Assembly (NCBI GenBank): GCA_905235395.1
Contig: CAJOLN010000002.1
Location: 1-43,571, forward strand
Direction: 5' to 3'
From: an uncultured Synergistales bacterium
Lineage (GTDB): Bacteria > Synergistota > Synergistia > Synergistales > Aminobacteriaceae
DNA length: 43,571 nt
This document shows positions 8,650 through 17,421 of this stretch, in pieces (position 1 is the stretch's first letter; each line of letters opens with the position of its first letter). A program made the translations under genes and the position numbers. The notes under the pieces were generated by a model that was given only the letters and a program-made list of their open reading frames with translations, was not told the origin of the DNA and did not search any database.

Positions 8650-9159
8650 TCAGAATATCCTTAAGAGCTTGCCGAGAAATATTGCATCATCATTCGTGAA
8701 TATCCTGCAGAGATTTTTATTGTAGTACCTCAAATCATCTGTAACATCCCTCAGTATATTAAACTCTCCGCCGTGATAATCAGAAAGTTCATTTGCTTCA
8801 TCTTCAAGCAGATAATCACAGAATCCATTTGACTCTAGCATCTTATCCAGAAAAATTCTGCCGCTGATAGATCTCCTTTTCAGCACAAAAGGAAGTCCGA
8901 CCATGAAGTTCGGAGAGAAATCACGAATATCAAGATACTTCACCTGTTTTGAATTTCGTCCGATGCTGATAGTATTTTTCATGATTTCAGCATAGATAAT
9001 ACGCGCTTTCAAAATATCAAAGGCAATCTTAATTTTCGTATGACCATTCTCCTCAACGCATACGTACCATTGATATACTATCTGTTCTTTATCCCATAAA
9101 CCTTTTTTGCTGACATCAGAGACAAGATACTTCCGTTCATTTTCTTCAAGCGTAATCAT
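8650..9159 (-). CDS. Divergent CYTH-like (triphosphate-tunnel) domain protein
   Basis: ENERKYLV fits the CYTH ExExK signature; IVYQWYV resembles IxQxYL; C-terminal VTDDLRYYNKNLCR resembles the CYTH 'VT.D.RYSN..LA' end. Start MITLEEN overlaps the upstream stop as ATGA. Confidence 0.65.
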   Translation of the reverse strand: MITLEENERKYLVSDVSKKGLWDKEQIVYQWYVCVEENGHTKIKIAFDILKARIIYAEIMKNTISIGRNSKQVKYLDIRDFSPNFMVGLPFVLKRRSISGRIFLDKMLESNGFCDYLLEDEANELSDYHGGEFNILRDVTDDLRYYNKNLCRIFTNDDAIFLGKLLRIF

Positions 9160-10343
9160 GATTTCACTCCGCATTTAAACAATAGTTCATTTGCAATATC
9201 ATCGGCAGTAAAAGCATCTGAACCGTCAGCTGATTCATACATCACCGTAAATATGAAATCCGCATTTGATGAAAAATCTGCTTTCCTCTCTGGATGAAGG
9301 ACATTAATCTGAAGCTCGCATTTTCCTAATCTCTGTTCAAAAACTCTGCGGCATTCTTCCAAATCGTAATGCACAGGCACGCGCAAACGATTAAACACAT
9401 AATCCATTCTAAGAAACGGCGACATAACATAAAAGCTGTCAACATTCTGGTTAGTGATGAGGCTGATATACTCTTCAATAATGTCCCGGCCATAGATTCG
9501 CGAAATAAATTTCTTGTAGTAACTTCCTCCTCCTACACCAATATCCATTTCTATCACATCAATCCTAGAATCCGAAACTATAACATCTGCCTTAATGATA
9601 GTACTGATGATGCCGGAAGATTTTACGAAACGACCGAAAAAATTTCTGAGCCTGGACAAATCTTTCTCCTCATAGCGAAGTCTGCCGAGAAAGAATGTTC
9701 CGCGATACGATTCACGCAATATAGGAGCAAGAAGTTTAATCTGCCTGTCTTGGACAATCAACATACAGCGGTATTCTCTCCCTCTTTGAAGAACCTGAAT
9801 AACACTCTCTGAAGCAATCATCCGTTTATCAAGCATATCTGAGAGTTCCTGCTTGCTTACGATTTCAACTCCTTCACTGCCTCGTCCTGCAGAAGGTTTC
9901 ACTATAAACATTTTATCAGAACATTCTGCGCTTAATTCTTGAATAGATAAGTTTTTTGCTCTCCATGTTTTTATCTTTGATAAATTATACTTGCTGTACA
10001 TTCTCTGCTGCTGAATTTTATCCGAACCAACTATCAGAGATTCAGGTATGGCAGTATGTGTATGATAATAATTCGTTAACCTCTGAACTACATCAATCGC
10101 TCCTCCTCCAGCAAAAGAACCTACAGCTGTTATTCTGACCGCAAGAGAGTCAATCCACGCCGAAGCACCTTCAAAATCACGTGTATCAATTTCTGCTGTG
10201 TAATCACATAATGAAACTGCCTCTTCGGAATTTTTCCCCTTCCCGAATCCAATGACTTTATACCCGTGTGCCTTAAGTCTTTTTATGAATTCAAGCTGAC
10301 CGTAACCAATGCCGACTGAAATCACAAAATTTTTATTAATCAT
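9156..10343 (-). CDS. ATP-grasp domain protein (carboxylate-amine ligase-like)
   Basis: N-terminal pre-ATP-grasp fold (YGQLEFIKRLKAHGYKVIGFGKGKN), KMFIVKPSAGRGSEGVEIVS, VIEMDIGVGGGSYYKKFI. Start MINKNF overlaps the upstream stop as ATGA (track start 10358). Confidence 0.8.
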   Translation of the reverse strand: MINKNFVISVGIGYGQLEFIKRLKAHGYKVIGFGKGKNSEEAVSLCDYTAEIDTRDFEGASAWIDSLAVRITAVGSFAGGGAIDVVQRLTNYYHTHTAIPESLIVGSDKIQQQRMYSKYNLSKIKTWRAKNLSIQELSAECSDKMFIVKPSAGRGSEGVEIVSKQELSDMLDKRMIASESVIQVLQRGREYRCMLIVQDRQIKLLAPILRESYRGTFFLGRLRYEEKDLSRLRNFFGRFVKSSGIISTIIKADVIVSDSRIDVIEMDIGVGGGSYYKKFISRIYGRDIIEEYISLITNQNVDSFYVMSPFLRMDYVFNRLRVPVHYDLEECRRVFEQRLGKCELQINVLHPERKADFSSNADFIFTVMYESADGSDAFTADDIANELLFKCGVKS

Positions 10344-11461
10344 AGCATATTCTTCCATGCTTCCCTTTCTGCAAGATATATATCTGCTGTATCAGTGCGC
10401 TTGTATATATCTGAGCTGTATATTAAATCCAAATACTTTTCTGCAATTTCCCTGCCGCCTTTATGCCACACACAATTTTTGTCTTCAAGCAATGCTTCTC
10501 TGATTCCTCCGCTCCAGAAATATGCAGTCAGTTTCTCCGAATAATTTTCCGGCATTCGATTCATTATTCCGTAATCAGACAGAAACGCTTCGATAAAAGG
10601 TATCCCCGCATCAACGTAAAGCTGAGACGGTCCCCACATGCGAGGATTTGCCTCTATCATATAATAATTGCTGCCCTTCCTGCGCAGTTCGACCATTATG
10701 AACCCATAAAAACCTAAAGACCTGAACATACGCATATAATCATCGGATATTTTTTCGCGGTGTGTATCCCACGAGATTGCTGCAATGATTGATTTTCCGC
10801 CGGGCTGCTGAACAAGATTCCTCTGTGAGAACGATAAAGTCTTTCCATGTCTTGAAAGATAATACAGCAGATAAATACTCTCGCCGTCAACATACTCTTG
10901 AATGTCGAAATCAGAAGCGCTGTAATTCGGTAAAAATTCTTTGTGCTTGTCTTCATTATCAACAATTACGGGGATCAATCGTTTTCCTGACGATGAAACA
11001 TACGAAACAGGTTTTGCCGCATACATGAATTTATACGTATCAGATATTTTAACTATCTGCGGAACTTTAAATCCTTCGGCACGGCATAAGTCCCAGAAAG
11101 TATGCTTATCGGAAATTTTTTCGTAAATATCTTTGTCAGCAAGAGGGACTGTAACACCAAGCGATTCAATTTCTTCACGGTTATTGAGCAAAAATCTGTT
11201 CAGCCCTTCGCTGCTCGGTACAACCAGTGTAACATCACCGGCGGCCTCATCAGCAATCATCTTCATTGCTCCGTATAACTCCGGCTTGTAAAGTTCACGA
11301 TGCTTACGTATTAAGCATACATTCTTAACGTATAATGATCTCAAAACAGGGTCATCATCTCCACACGCCAATATCCTGACATCTTCAATGTGATTTTTCT
11401 CCAAAGCACGGAGCATAGCTACAACTGCACGCTGATTAAAACCAGAGAATACAATTATCAT
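10340..11461 (-). CDS. ATP-grasp domain protein (CarB-like ligase)
   Basis: DKHTFWDLCRAEGFKVPQIVKI, FDIQEYVDGESIYLLYYLS, GFIMVELRRKGSNYYMIEANPRMWGPSQLYVDAGIPF. Confidence 0.85.
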   Translation of the reverse strand: MIIVFSGFNQRAVVAMLRALEKNHIEDVRILACGDDDPVLRSLYVKNVCLIRKHRELYKPELYGAMKMIADEAAGDVTLVVPSSEGLNRFLLNNREEIESLGVTVPLADKDIYEKISDKHTFWDLCRAEGFKVPQIVKISDTYKFMYAAKPVSYVSSSGKRLIPVIVDNEDKHKEFLPNYSASDFDIQEYVDGESIYLLYYLSRHGKTLSFSQRNLVQQPGGKSIIAAISWDTHREKISDDYMRMFRSLGFYGFIMVELRRKGSNYYMIEANPRMWGPSQLYVDAGIPFIEAFLSDYGIMNRMPENYSEKLTAYFWSGGIREALLEDKNCVWHKGGREIAEKYLDLIYSSDIYKRTDTADIYLAEREAWKNML

Positions 11462-11608
11462 CGCAAGTTCTCATCATGGTCTATCTCAACAACTCCTGTC
11501 TTCAACTCTGAAATTATTTGTTACATATTGAGATTTCCATCAAGAAAAAATCTGCGCAATATTCATAATCCAGATACAAAGACTACAAAACATGCGCAAA
11601 AACAATCT

Positions 11609-11628
11609 TGCACATAACTGCACATAAC
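11609..11628. repeat. Perfect tandem 10-bp repeat TGCACATAAC x2
   Basis: Read directly: ...ctTGCACATAACTGCACATAACataat... Confidence 0.9.
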
Positions 11629-11659
11629 ATAATCTTTCCGTAGTCTTAACTTTCCTATG

Positions 11660-11668
11660 TGCTATAAT
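11660..11668 (+). promoter_or_regulatory. Extended -10 promoter element
   Basis: TGCTATAAT = TGn-TATAAT, immediately upstream of the candidate RNA at 11675. Confidence 0.5.
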
Positions 11669-11674
11669 TGACAC

Positions 11675-11787
11675 GAGGACAAAATAAAGAATACTGGCTT
11701 GTACGATTGCAAGTCATGTGCGTAATATATCAAGCAAAATTATTATAGCATAAAAATTTTGTCCTTGCTTTTATTGTATTTTTTTAT
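11675..11787 (+). ncRNA. Candidate structured RNA / 5' leader upstream of cobS
   Basis: AGGACAAAAT (11676-11685) and ATTTTGTCCT (11756-11765) form a perfect 10-bp closing stem; internal hairpin GGCTTG...CAAGTC; T-rich tract follows; extended -10 precedes. Confidence 0.4.
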
Positions 11788-11842
11788 TTGTTCAGCAGAT
11801 ATATAATTCTATTGATTGTTATTCCCTGTTACATTCTGTTAC

Positions 11843-12595
11843 ATGGAGTGTTTGAAAATTTTAACCTCGTTCTTAATTGCAGTTTCGTTCATCTCAATAT
11901 TGCCAATATCAGTTCAGGAATGGAACTCTTGTAACCTTCGCTTCTTCTGCATTATGCTTCCCATTGCAGGAATATTATTTTCGCTCTCATGGTTTATTCT
12001 ATGGTTCACACTTTCACATCTCGTAATGCTCTCATGCAGTCTTCGGGGATTTATTATGTGCATATTCACACTCGCATTAACCGGCGGACTTCACACTGAT
12101 GGATTGATGGACACATGCGATGCAATATTCTCACATAAAGACCGTGAGACGCGTTTGAAAATTCTATCAGATACTCACGCAGGAAGTTTCGCAGTTATGG
12201 GCTGCATTATTATTCTCATGGCCAAGTCATTTCTTTTCGCTGAACTCTTAATGTCTCATACTGACATTCTCACACTCTCATTCATTCCGTCATATTCGCG
12301 GCTTGGAATGTCATTTATACTCGTTAATCTTCCATTCGCAAAGAATAACGGCCTTGCTGTAATGTTAGGTTCATCACGGAATAAGCACGATAACATTTCA
12401 ATTGTCATTATGCTTCTGGTATTCTCATTCTTCACTCATAAGATAATTCCCTTCATCATGATTATATTTGCGTTCCTTTGGGGTAAACTGTGCATGAAAA
12501 TCTTCGGAGGCATAACGGGTGATTTGCTCGGTGCATTCGTTGAGCTTTCTGAAGTCATTATGCTAATGGGACTGGTGATATTGAATTGCATCTGA
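11843..12595 (+). CDS. cobS: Adenosylcobinamide-GDP ribazoletransferase (cobalamin synthase)
   Basis: ALTGGLHTDGLMDTCDAIFSHKDRETRLKILSDTHAGSFAVMG is the CobS motif; C-terminal GGITGDLLGAFVELSE. ATG 11843 likely (track start 11816). Confidence 0.93.
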   Translation: MECLKILTSFLIAVSFISILPISVQEWNSCNLRFFCIMLPIAGILFSLSWFILWFTLSHLVMLSCSLRGFIMCIFTLALTGGLHTDGLMDTCDAIFSHKDRETRLKILSDTHAGSFAVMGCIIILMAKSFLFAELLMSHTDILTLSFIPSYSRLGMSFILVNLPFAKNNGLAVMLGSSRNKHDNISIVIMLLVFSFFTHKIIPFIMIIFAFLWGKLCMKIFGGITGDLLGAFVELSEVIMLMGLVILNCI

Positions 12596-12960
12596 TACTT
12601 GGAGGGCGTTACATGGGCAAGAGAGCCTATGCATTGAAGCTCTACGGACACTTTGATTATGAGTGCGATTTTGAAAGTGAAAACGATATAACAGCTTCAG
12701 GATTAATCACAAACATACATACAGGAATTAGAAAACTCATGCTCGAAAATATAAACCCTCGTGAGTTCTTCATGTCCAGAATAAATATTCTCAGGCAGTG
12801 CGTCATAATCGGTAATGATATTTCATGCGGCGTAATTCCCCTTGATGAGTTCTCCCGTAAATGGCGTGATGAGACCGGCAAGATATATCAGGAATTAGCG
12901 AGGGAAGCAGAGATTGTAGACAGGATATTTGCGGGGTTATCATTAAGGCTGAAAGGGTGA
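12586..12960 (+). CDS. cobU: Very short CobU-like protein (adenosylcobinamide kinase/guanylyltransferase-like)
   Basis: HLILGGRYMGKRAYA resembles the CobU P-loop; C-terminal CVIIGNDISCGVIPLDEFSRKWRDETGKIYQELAREAEIVDRIFAGLSLRLKG resembles the CobU C-terminus. TTG start overlapping cobS. Confidence 0.7.
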   Translation: MHLILGGRYMGKRAYALKLYGHFDYECDFESENDITASGLITNIHTGIRKLMLENINPREFFMSRINILRQCVIIGNDISCGVIPLDEFSRKWRDETGKIYQELAREAEIVDRIFAGLSLRLKG

Positions 12961-12966
12961 AATGAT

Positions 12967-13740
12967 ATGTATGTATTCTTTGACATAGACGGAACGCTGA
13001 TTAGCCATAGAGGGATCAGCCACATACCAGATGAAACACGAAAGGCAGTGAATGAACTCAAAGCACATGGCCATGTTCCTGCAATCGCAACAGGACGCAC
13101 GTATTTTCTCGCAAAGAACGCGGCAAAAGAATTCGGAATTGAATATCTAGTGTGTTCTGGAGGCTCAGAAATAATTGTGAGAGGTGAAAAGATTTACGAG
13201 AAATATTTTCCCGATGAGCATATTAAATCGTTTGTGAAAGTTGCAGAGAAATTCCCGAAGGTTTGTGCTGCTGTTGACGATAAATATTTGTATGCCGGAA
13301 ATGCTTTCAGTGATTTCTTCGCATACTTCAATTCACAGGCTGGTTACGACTGCATACGCCCGTTAAGCGAAATGAAACGCGCAATAATATGTTACATTAT
13401 GCTTCCTCATGAGACACTGACACATGAACACGGGATATTCTATTCTCCTCCTGAAGGTGTGAGGCTTGAACTCATGCATCAGTTCACGGAAGCGAGACAT
13501 GCAAGTGCATCGAAATGGAACGGAATAGAAATGCTGATTGCGAATGAAGGTGCAAGTCTTGATGATGTGATTGTCTTCGGAGACGGGCCTAATGATATTG
13601 AGATGATTGAACGTGCGAAGATTGGTGTTGCTGTTGAACGTGCAGGCGATGACGTGAAGATACATGCAGATTATGTATGTGAAGACATTGATGACGGAGG
13701 AATATTGAAGGCTTGTGAACATCTTGGCCTGATTGCATAA
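12967..13740 (+). CDS. HAD superfamily (Cof-like) hydrolase
   Basis: FFDIDGTLISHRG, ATGRTYFLAK, VIVFGDGPNDIEMIERAKIGVAVERAGDDVK. Confidence 0.92.
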   Translation: MYVFFDIDGTLISHRGISHIPDETRKAVNELKAHGHVPAIATGRTYFLAKNAAKEFGIEYLVCSGGSEIIVRGEKIYEKYFPDEHIKSFVKVAEKFPKVCAAVDDKYLYAGNAFSDFFAYFNSQAGYDCIRPLSEMKRAIICYIMLPHETLTHEHGIFYSPPEGVRLELMHQFTEARHASASKWNGIEMLIANEGASLDDVIVFGDGPNDIEMIERAKIGVAVERAGDDVKIHADYVCEDIDDGGILKACEHLGLIA

Positions 13741-13747
13741 AAACAGC

Positions 13748-13872
13748 ATCCGCAGAAACCGTGTAATGAGTGTTCTGACCCGTCCCTAATAAGACATTTA
13801 AGCCTGTGGCATCAGCCTGAAGTAAACGAGTGTTGGCTCAGAACGTAATCACTATCACGTGAATCCGCAGAA
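13748..13872 (+). ncRNA. Candidate structured RNA in intergenic region
   Basis: GTTCTGA (13772-13778) pairs with TCAGAAC (13838-13844), CGTG (13760-13763) with CACG (13856-13859); flanked by a perfect 10-bp direct repeat ATCCGCAGAA (13748-13757 and 13863-13872). Confidence 0.35.
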
Positions 13873-13926
13873 GCATGTGATAAATTATATCAGGTTTTGA
13901 AATTTTTCAATGCGAGGTTGTGAATC

Positions 13927-15384
13927 ATGATTAAGAAATTTAGAAGTGTCTTTGTTCCCGCTCTCTTTATCTTATTGTTGAACTCTGGCATTGCTCATTC
14001 AGTCACTCGTTATGAATTCCTCTCTAACTTACTCACTGCAAGAGGCTTAGACTGGAGCGACTCAGAAGAAGCACAGTACAATGACGGTGCAGGGTTTATT
14101 CTCAAGAGCGGATACGTAACAGATGATGTTGAACGTCTTAACGGCAATGTAACGAGGCGTGAAGTGTTACGCTGGTGCATTCAGTCTCTTGGCCTGACGT
14201 TTGAGGCAGAATTACTTTCTGATTATCCGTTACCCTTTGAAGATGCAAAGAAACTCACGGAATTTGAACGAGGCTGTCTGGTTGTTGCGTCTAACATGAA
14301 CCCTCCGATTTTCACATACGATGAGAAGTTCAGAGGCAATGACCAGTTAACGCAGAATGAAGCCAGAGAAATTTATAACAGAATCAGAAGTGCAAGCATG
14401 AACCTTACGTTTGATATGGTGCGTAACCCTGTGAAAGGTCTTCGCGTATTCATTCACCGTGAAGGAGTTCCTACAGGCTATCCGTCATGGCGTGTATTAG
14501 TTACAGGACTTCCAAGCAAAGCTAATGCTGAAGAAACAAAACGCATTTTAAAAACGCAGGGCTATGATGTGAATGTTACATCTTCAGGAGGCTCTTATGG
14601 ATTCAGGACACAGAAAATTGATGACTATAATCAGGTCAGAAGAATGCTGGGATATGCGAAGCTGAGAAAATTAAGCGCAAAAGTTTGGCCCTCAATGACA
14701 AACACAAATATGCGTATAGTTCCAAGATTCTGGATCATGCTGGTGATAGATCCGTCTTACTGGAAAATTCAGCCTATTGCTTCGTATCTTGGCCCTAACG
14801 ATTTAGCTCCCCTCTCGCGAATCAATTCAGAGAATGAAGCAGGAGCATCAATCAATGCAGGGTTCTTCGCAACACAGAAAGGAGGCAGGGGTTATCCAAT
14901 CGGGGCACTGAAAATTTCAGGGAGAATGATAAGCGAGGCTTACGAAAATCGCGGCTATCTTGGCTGGAATAATGAAGATGACGAAGCAGTATTTGCAGTT
15001 GCATCAGAGGAAGCTAATTCGTGGGTCAACATGAGCAATATCATTCAGGCCGGGCCATTATTAATTGAGAACGGAAATCCCTCAATGCATGATGAAAATT
15101 TCAATAATACGTTCACTACAGCAAGACACCCTAGATCTGCTGTAGGTCTCACGAATGAAGGAAAATGGGTCTTCCTTGCTGTAGACGGCAGAAACGGAAT
15201 GCATTCATCAGGAGCAACTATAAGCGAACTCACAGACATAATGCGTGCAAAGAATATAATCTATGCTCTGAATCTCGACGGAGGAGGCTCAACTGAAATC
15301 ATCATCAACGGAAAGATATATAACATGCCTTCAGACGGTCATGAAAGAAACATAAGCTATGCATTGGGCGCAATATCTCGCTAA
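13927..15384 (+). CDS. Secreted SPOR + phosphodiester glycosidase (NAGPA) domain protein, possible N-terminal SLH-like region
   Basis: Signal peptide; YPSWRVLVTGLPSKANAEETKRILKTQGYDVNV (SPOR-like); SINAGFFATQKGGRGYPIGALKISG, RHPRSAVGLTNEGKWVFLAVDGRN, NLDGGGSTEIIINGK (NAGPA). Confidence 0.85.
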   Translation: MIKKFRSVFVPALFILLLNSGIAHSVTRYEFLSNLLTARGLDWSDSEEAQYNDGAGFILKSGYVTDDVERLNGNVTRREVLRWCIQSLGLTFEAELLSDYPLPFEDAKKLTEFERGCLVVASNMNPPIFTYDEKFRGNDQLTQNEAREIYNRIRSASMNLTFDMVRNPVKGLRVFIHREGVPTGYPSWRVLVTGLPSKANAEETKRILKTQGYDVNVTSSGGSYGFRTQKIDDYNQVRRMLGYAKLRKLSAKVWPSMTNTNMRIVPRFWIMLVIDPSYWKIQPIASYLGPNDLAPLSRINSENEAGASINAGFFATQKGGRGYPIGALKISGRMISEAYENRGYLGWNNEDDEAVFAVASEEANSWVNMSNIIQAGPLLIENGNPSMHDENFNNTFTTARHPRSAVGLTNEGKWVFLAVDGRNGMHSSGATISELTDIMRAKNIIYALNLDGGGSTEIIINGKIYNMPSDGHERNISYALGAISR

Positions 15385-15444
15385 AAAAGAAAATGTGCTA
15401 AAATACACGGAAATTTATATATTAGTGAAAGGTTGTGCAATTTT

Positions 15445-16002
15445 ATGAAAAAATTCGTAGTATTTGCTCTACTTATTGCCCTTATCGCGGCTATGTCAGT
15501 TCCAGCTATGGCATGGGACGCATCAAAACAGAAGTCGCTCGGTCAGGACAAAAACAAAATGACGTGGTACATTCTTGATTACGGCAAAGATGCAAACGGT
15601 GTACCTTTCGCAATTTCCAGAAAATATTACACCAACACCACGATTAAGAATGACACTATTGAACTTCTCATGTCAAAGTTCGGAATTTCTCCGGAAGTTG
15701 CCGGCAGTCTTTACTTCACGGAGTACGGTTATGAGTATACAGCCGACGGGAAGCAATTCGCACAGACATACGTGCGTCATTATGACATGCTTGGCAATGA
15801 GATTCACGGAACAGTTTTTGATGACAGCACAGAGGCAACAAAGAAGAATTTCATCGCACTCTCAGCAGTTGCAGGCTCAACACCAGCGAAGGCAGCAAAT
15901 TATGCGTTTGGAAGAAATGTAACACCCCCAGCAAAAAGTCAGGCCCCAGCAAAAAGCAGCACAGTACCTGAGAAGAGAGTTGTACGCGCAAAAGGGAAAT
16001 AA
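15445..16002 (+). CDS. Secreted protein of unknown function
   Basis: Signal peptide MKKFVVFALLIALIAAMSVPAMA; no family recognised. ATG 15445 likely (track start 15433). Confidence 0.7.
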   Translation: MKKFVVFALLIALIAAMSVPAMAWDASKQKSLGQDKNKMTWYILDYGKDANGVPFAISRKYYTNTTIKNDTIELLMSKFGISPEVAGSLYFTEYGYEYTADGKQFAQTYVRHYDMLGNEIHGTVFDDSTEATKKNFIALSAVAGSTPAKAANYAFGRNVTPPAKSQAPAKSSTVPEKRVVRAKGK

Positions 16003-16020
16003 GGGAATTATATTTAAGGC

Positions 16021-16053
16021 TCCTCCCGAAATTTTATCGGGGGGAATTTTTTT
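16021..16053 (+). terminator. Rho-independent terminator
   Basis: TCCTCCCGA ... TCGGGGGGA followed by T run; sits between convergent genes. Confidence 0.7.
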
Positions 16054-17398
16054 ATCTGCCTCTCAGAACAGCATATAAAGTTTTAAGCAATATCTCAGTA
16101 TCAAGCCACACAGACCAGTTACGTATATAGTATAAATTCATCTCACGCCGTATATCTGCCTGCGAAGCCCTTAGTCCGCTTACCTGCCATAAGCCTGTCA
16201 TGCCGGGTTTCACTGCGTATGTATGCTTTGGTAAACATGAAGGCTCTGGCCCTGTGAGACTCATTTCTCCTTTGAGGACATTGAATAATTGCGGAAGTTC
16301 ATAAAGTTTTGTGCGTCTCAGAAATCTTTCTGTCTTCGTGCTGTCTTTGCATGCTGTCCTGAATTTATATATCCTGAATGGCTTCAAGTTCCTGCCTATT
16401 CTTTCCTGAACCATTAAAACCGAGCCGCCTTTATCTCTCTTCAGACTCAATGCAGCCCATAGCATTACAGGTGAAAATATTATCAGCGCAATTATTGCTC
16501 CGCTGTAGTCCATTATGTTCTTTATTGCCCTGTTCAATGGGTTCATCAGTCCCTGTGAGGCTGAAATTAACGGAAGACCTTCAACATCTCTGATTGAAGA
16601 TGAAAACGTTGTGAGCATATACATATCAGGAATATAATGCAGTTGTCTCACATGAAATTCTGTCATGCTGAGTATGTGCGTTAAAAGATCTCGTGATGCT
16701 GTAGAAATTGCAATTGCTGCTTCATCTATTTGCTTCTCTTTGTACATTCTCTCTAAATCATCAAGACGGCCAAGTACAGGAAAGCCTGCGATTAATTTTC
16801 CCTGTTTGCTTTCATCATCATCAAGAAAGCCCACAACTTTACATGCCGTGAATTTATGCTCAGTTATTTTTTCTGCAAAGAGTTTTCCTGTTCTGCCCGC
16901 ACCTAGTATTATTATGTTCGTTGAGAGAAGTCCAAGCGCAAAAAAAATTCTCCTGAATGCATATCGCGTTATCAGGCACAAAGGCACAAAAATAAATATA
17001 CCTACAGTGAGTATAAATCGGGAGATATTGAATTTCTGAGAATAAAGATACAGAACAATCACCAGTAAGATTAAGACGGAAGATTTCAGAATGGCTTTGA
17101 ATTCATTCCAGAGAAGCCAGTTTTGAAAACTATAAAGTGAATTGAAATAAAAAACAGTCAGCATAGTACCCGTGAAGAATGTTGCTGTTTCAAAATCAAA
17201 AACACTTGTCACGTCATCTGAAAGCCATAATACAATAACTAACGCAAAGCTGAACCAGTATAAGCAGATATCTGTCACAGCCTGAGAAAAAGCTAAAAAG
17301 GGCCTTATAAAGACTGTAGTATTATTCATACGCAAAATTAAAGAATGCCTTTCATAGATGGTAATTTTTTCGTTTAATTGTATCATTAAGCAATTCAA
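16052..17398 (-). CDS. Polyprenyl glycosylphosphotransferase (sugar transferase, long WbaP/WcaJ-type)
   Basis: N-terminal TM helices, NIIILGAGRTGKLFAEKI, C-terminal VLMVQERIGRNLKPFRIYKFRTA...LYELPQLFNVLKGEMSLTGPEP...VKPGMTGLWQVSG. Start may be further in (MNNTTVF). Confidence 0.92.
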   Translation of the reverse strand: MNCLMIQLNEKITIYERHSLILRMNNTTVFIRPFLAFSQAVTDICLYWFSFALVIVLWLSDDVTSVFDFETATFFTGTMLTVFYFNSLYSFQNWLLWNEFKAILKSSVLILLVIVLYLYSQKFNISRFILTVGIFIFVPLCLITRYAFRRIFFALGLLSTNIIILGAGRTGKLFAEKITEHKFTACKVVGFLDDDESKQGKLIAGFPVLGRLDDLERMYKEKQIDEAAIAISTASRDLLTHILSMTEFHVRQLHYIPDMYMLTTFSSSIRDVEGLPLISASQGLMNPLNRAIKNIMDYSGAIIALIIFSPVMLWAALSLKRDKGGSVLMVQERIGRNLKPFRIYKFRTACKDSTKTERFLRRTKLYELPQLFNVLKGEMSLTGPEPSCLPKHTYAVKPGMTGLWQVSGLRASQADIRREMNLYYIRNWSVWLDTEILLKTLYAVLRGR

Positions 17399-17421
17399 AG
17401 ATGCTCAGGAGATAATGAAAA

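Noticed and set aside
9369-11126. Plus-strand ORFs opposite the ATP-grasp genes (9369-9812, 10463-10717, 10789-11126)
   Set aside because: No SD or family signature, and the minus-strand frames contain clear ATP-grasp motifs.
11675-11787. Cobalamin riboswitch upstream of cobS
   Set aside because: Position is attractive, but I found no B12-box or conserved core; kept only as an unclassified structured RNA candidate.
13748-13872. SRP RNA or a common riboswitch (TPP, SAM, c-di-GMP, lysine)
   Set aside because: None of their conserved core sequences (for example GGAAGGAAGCAGCC, CUGAGA, GGGACGCAAAG) is present.
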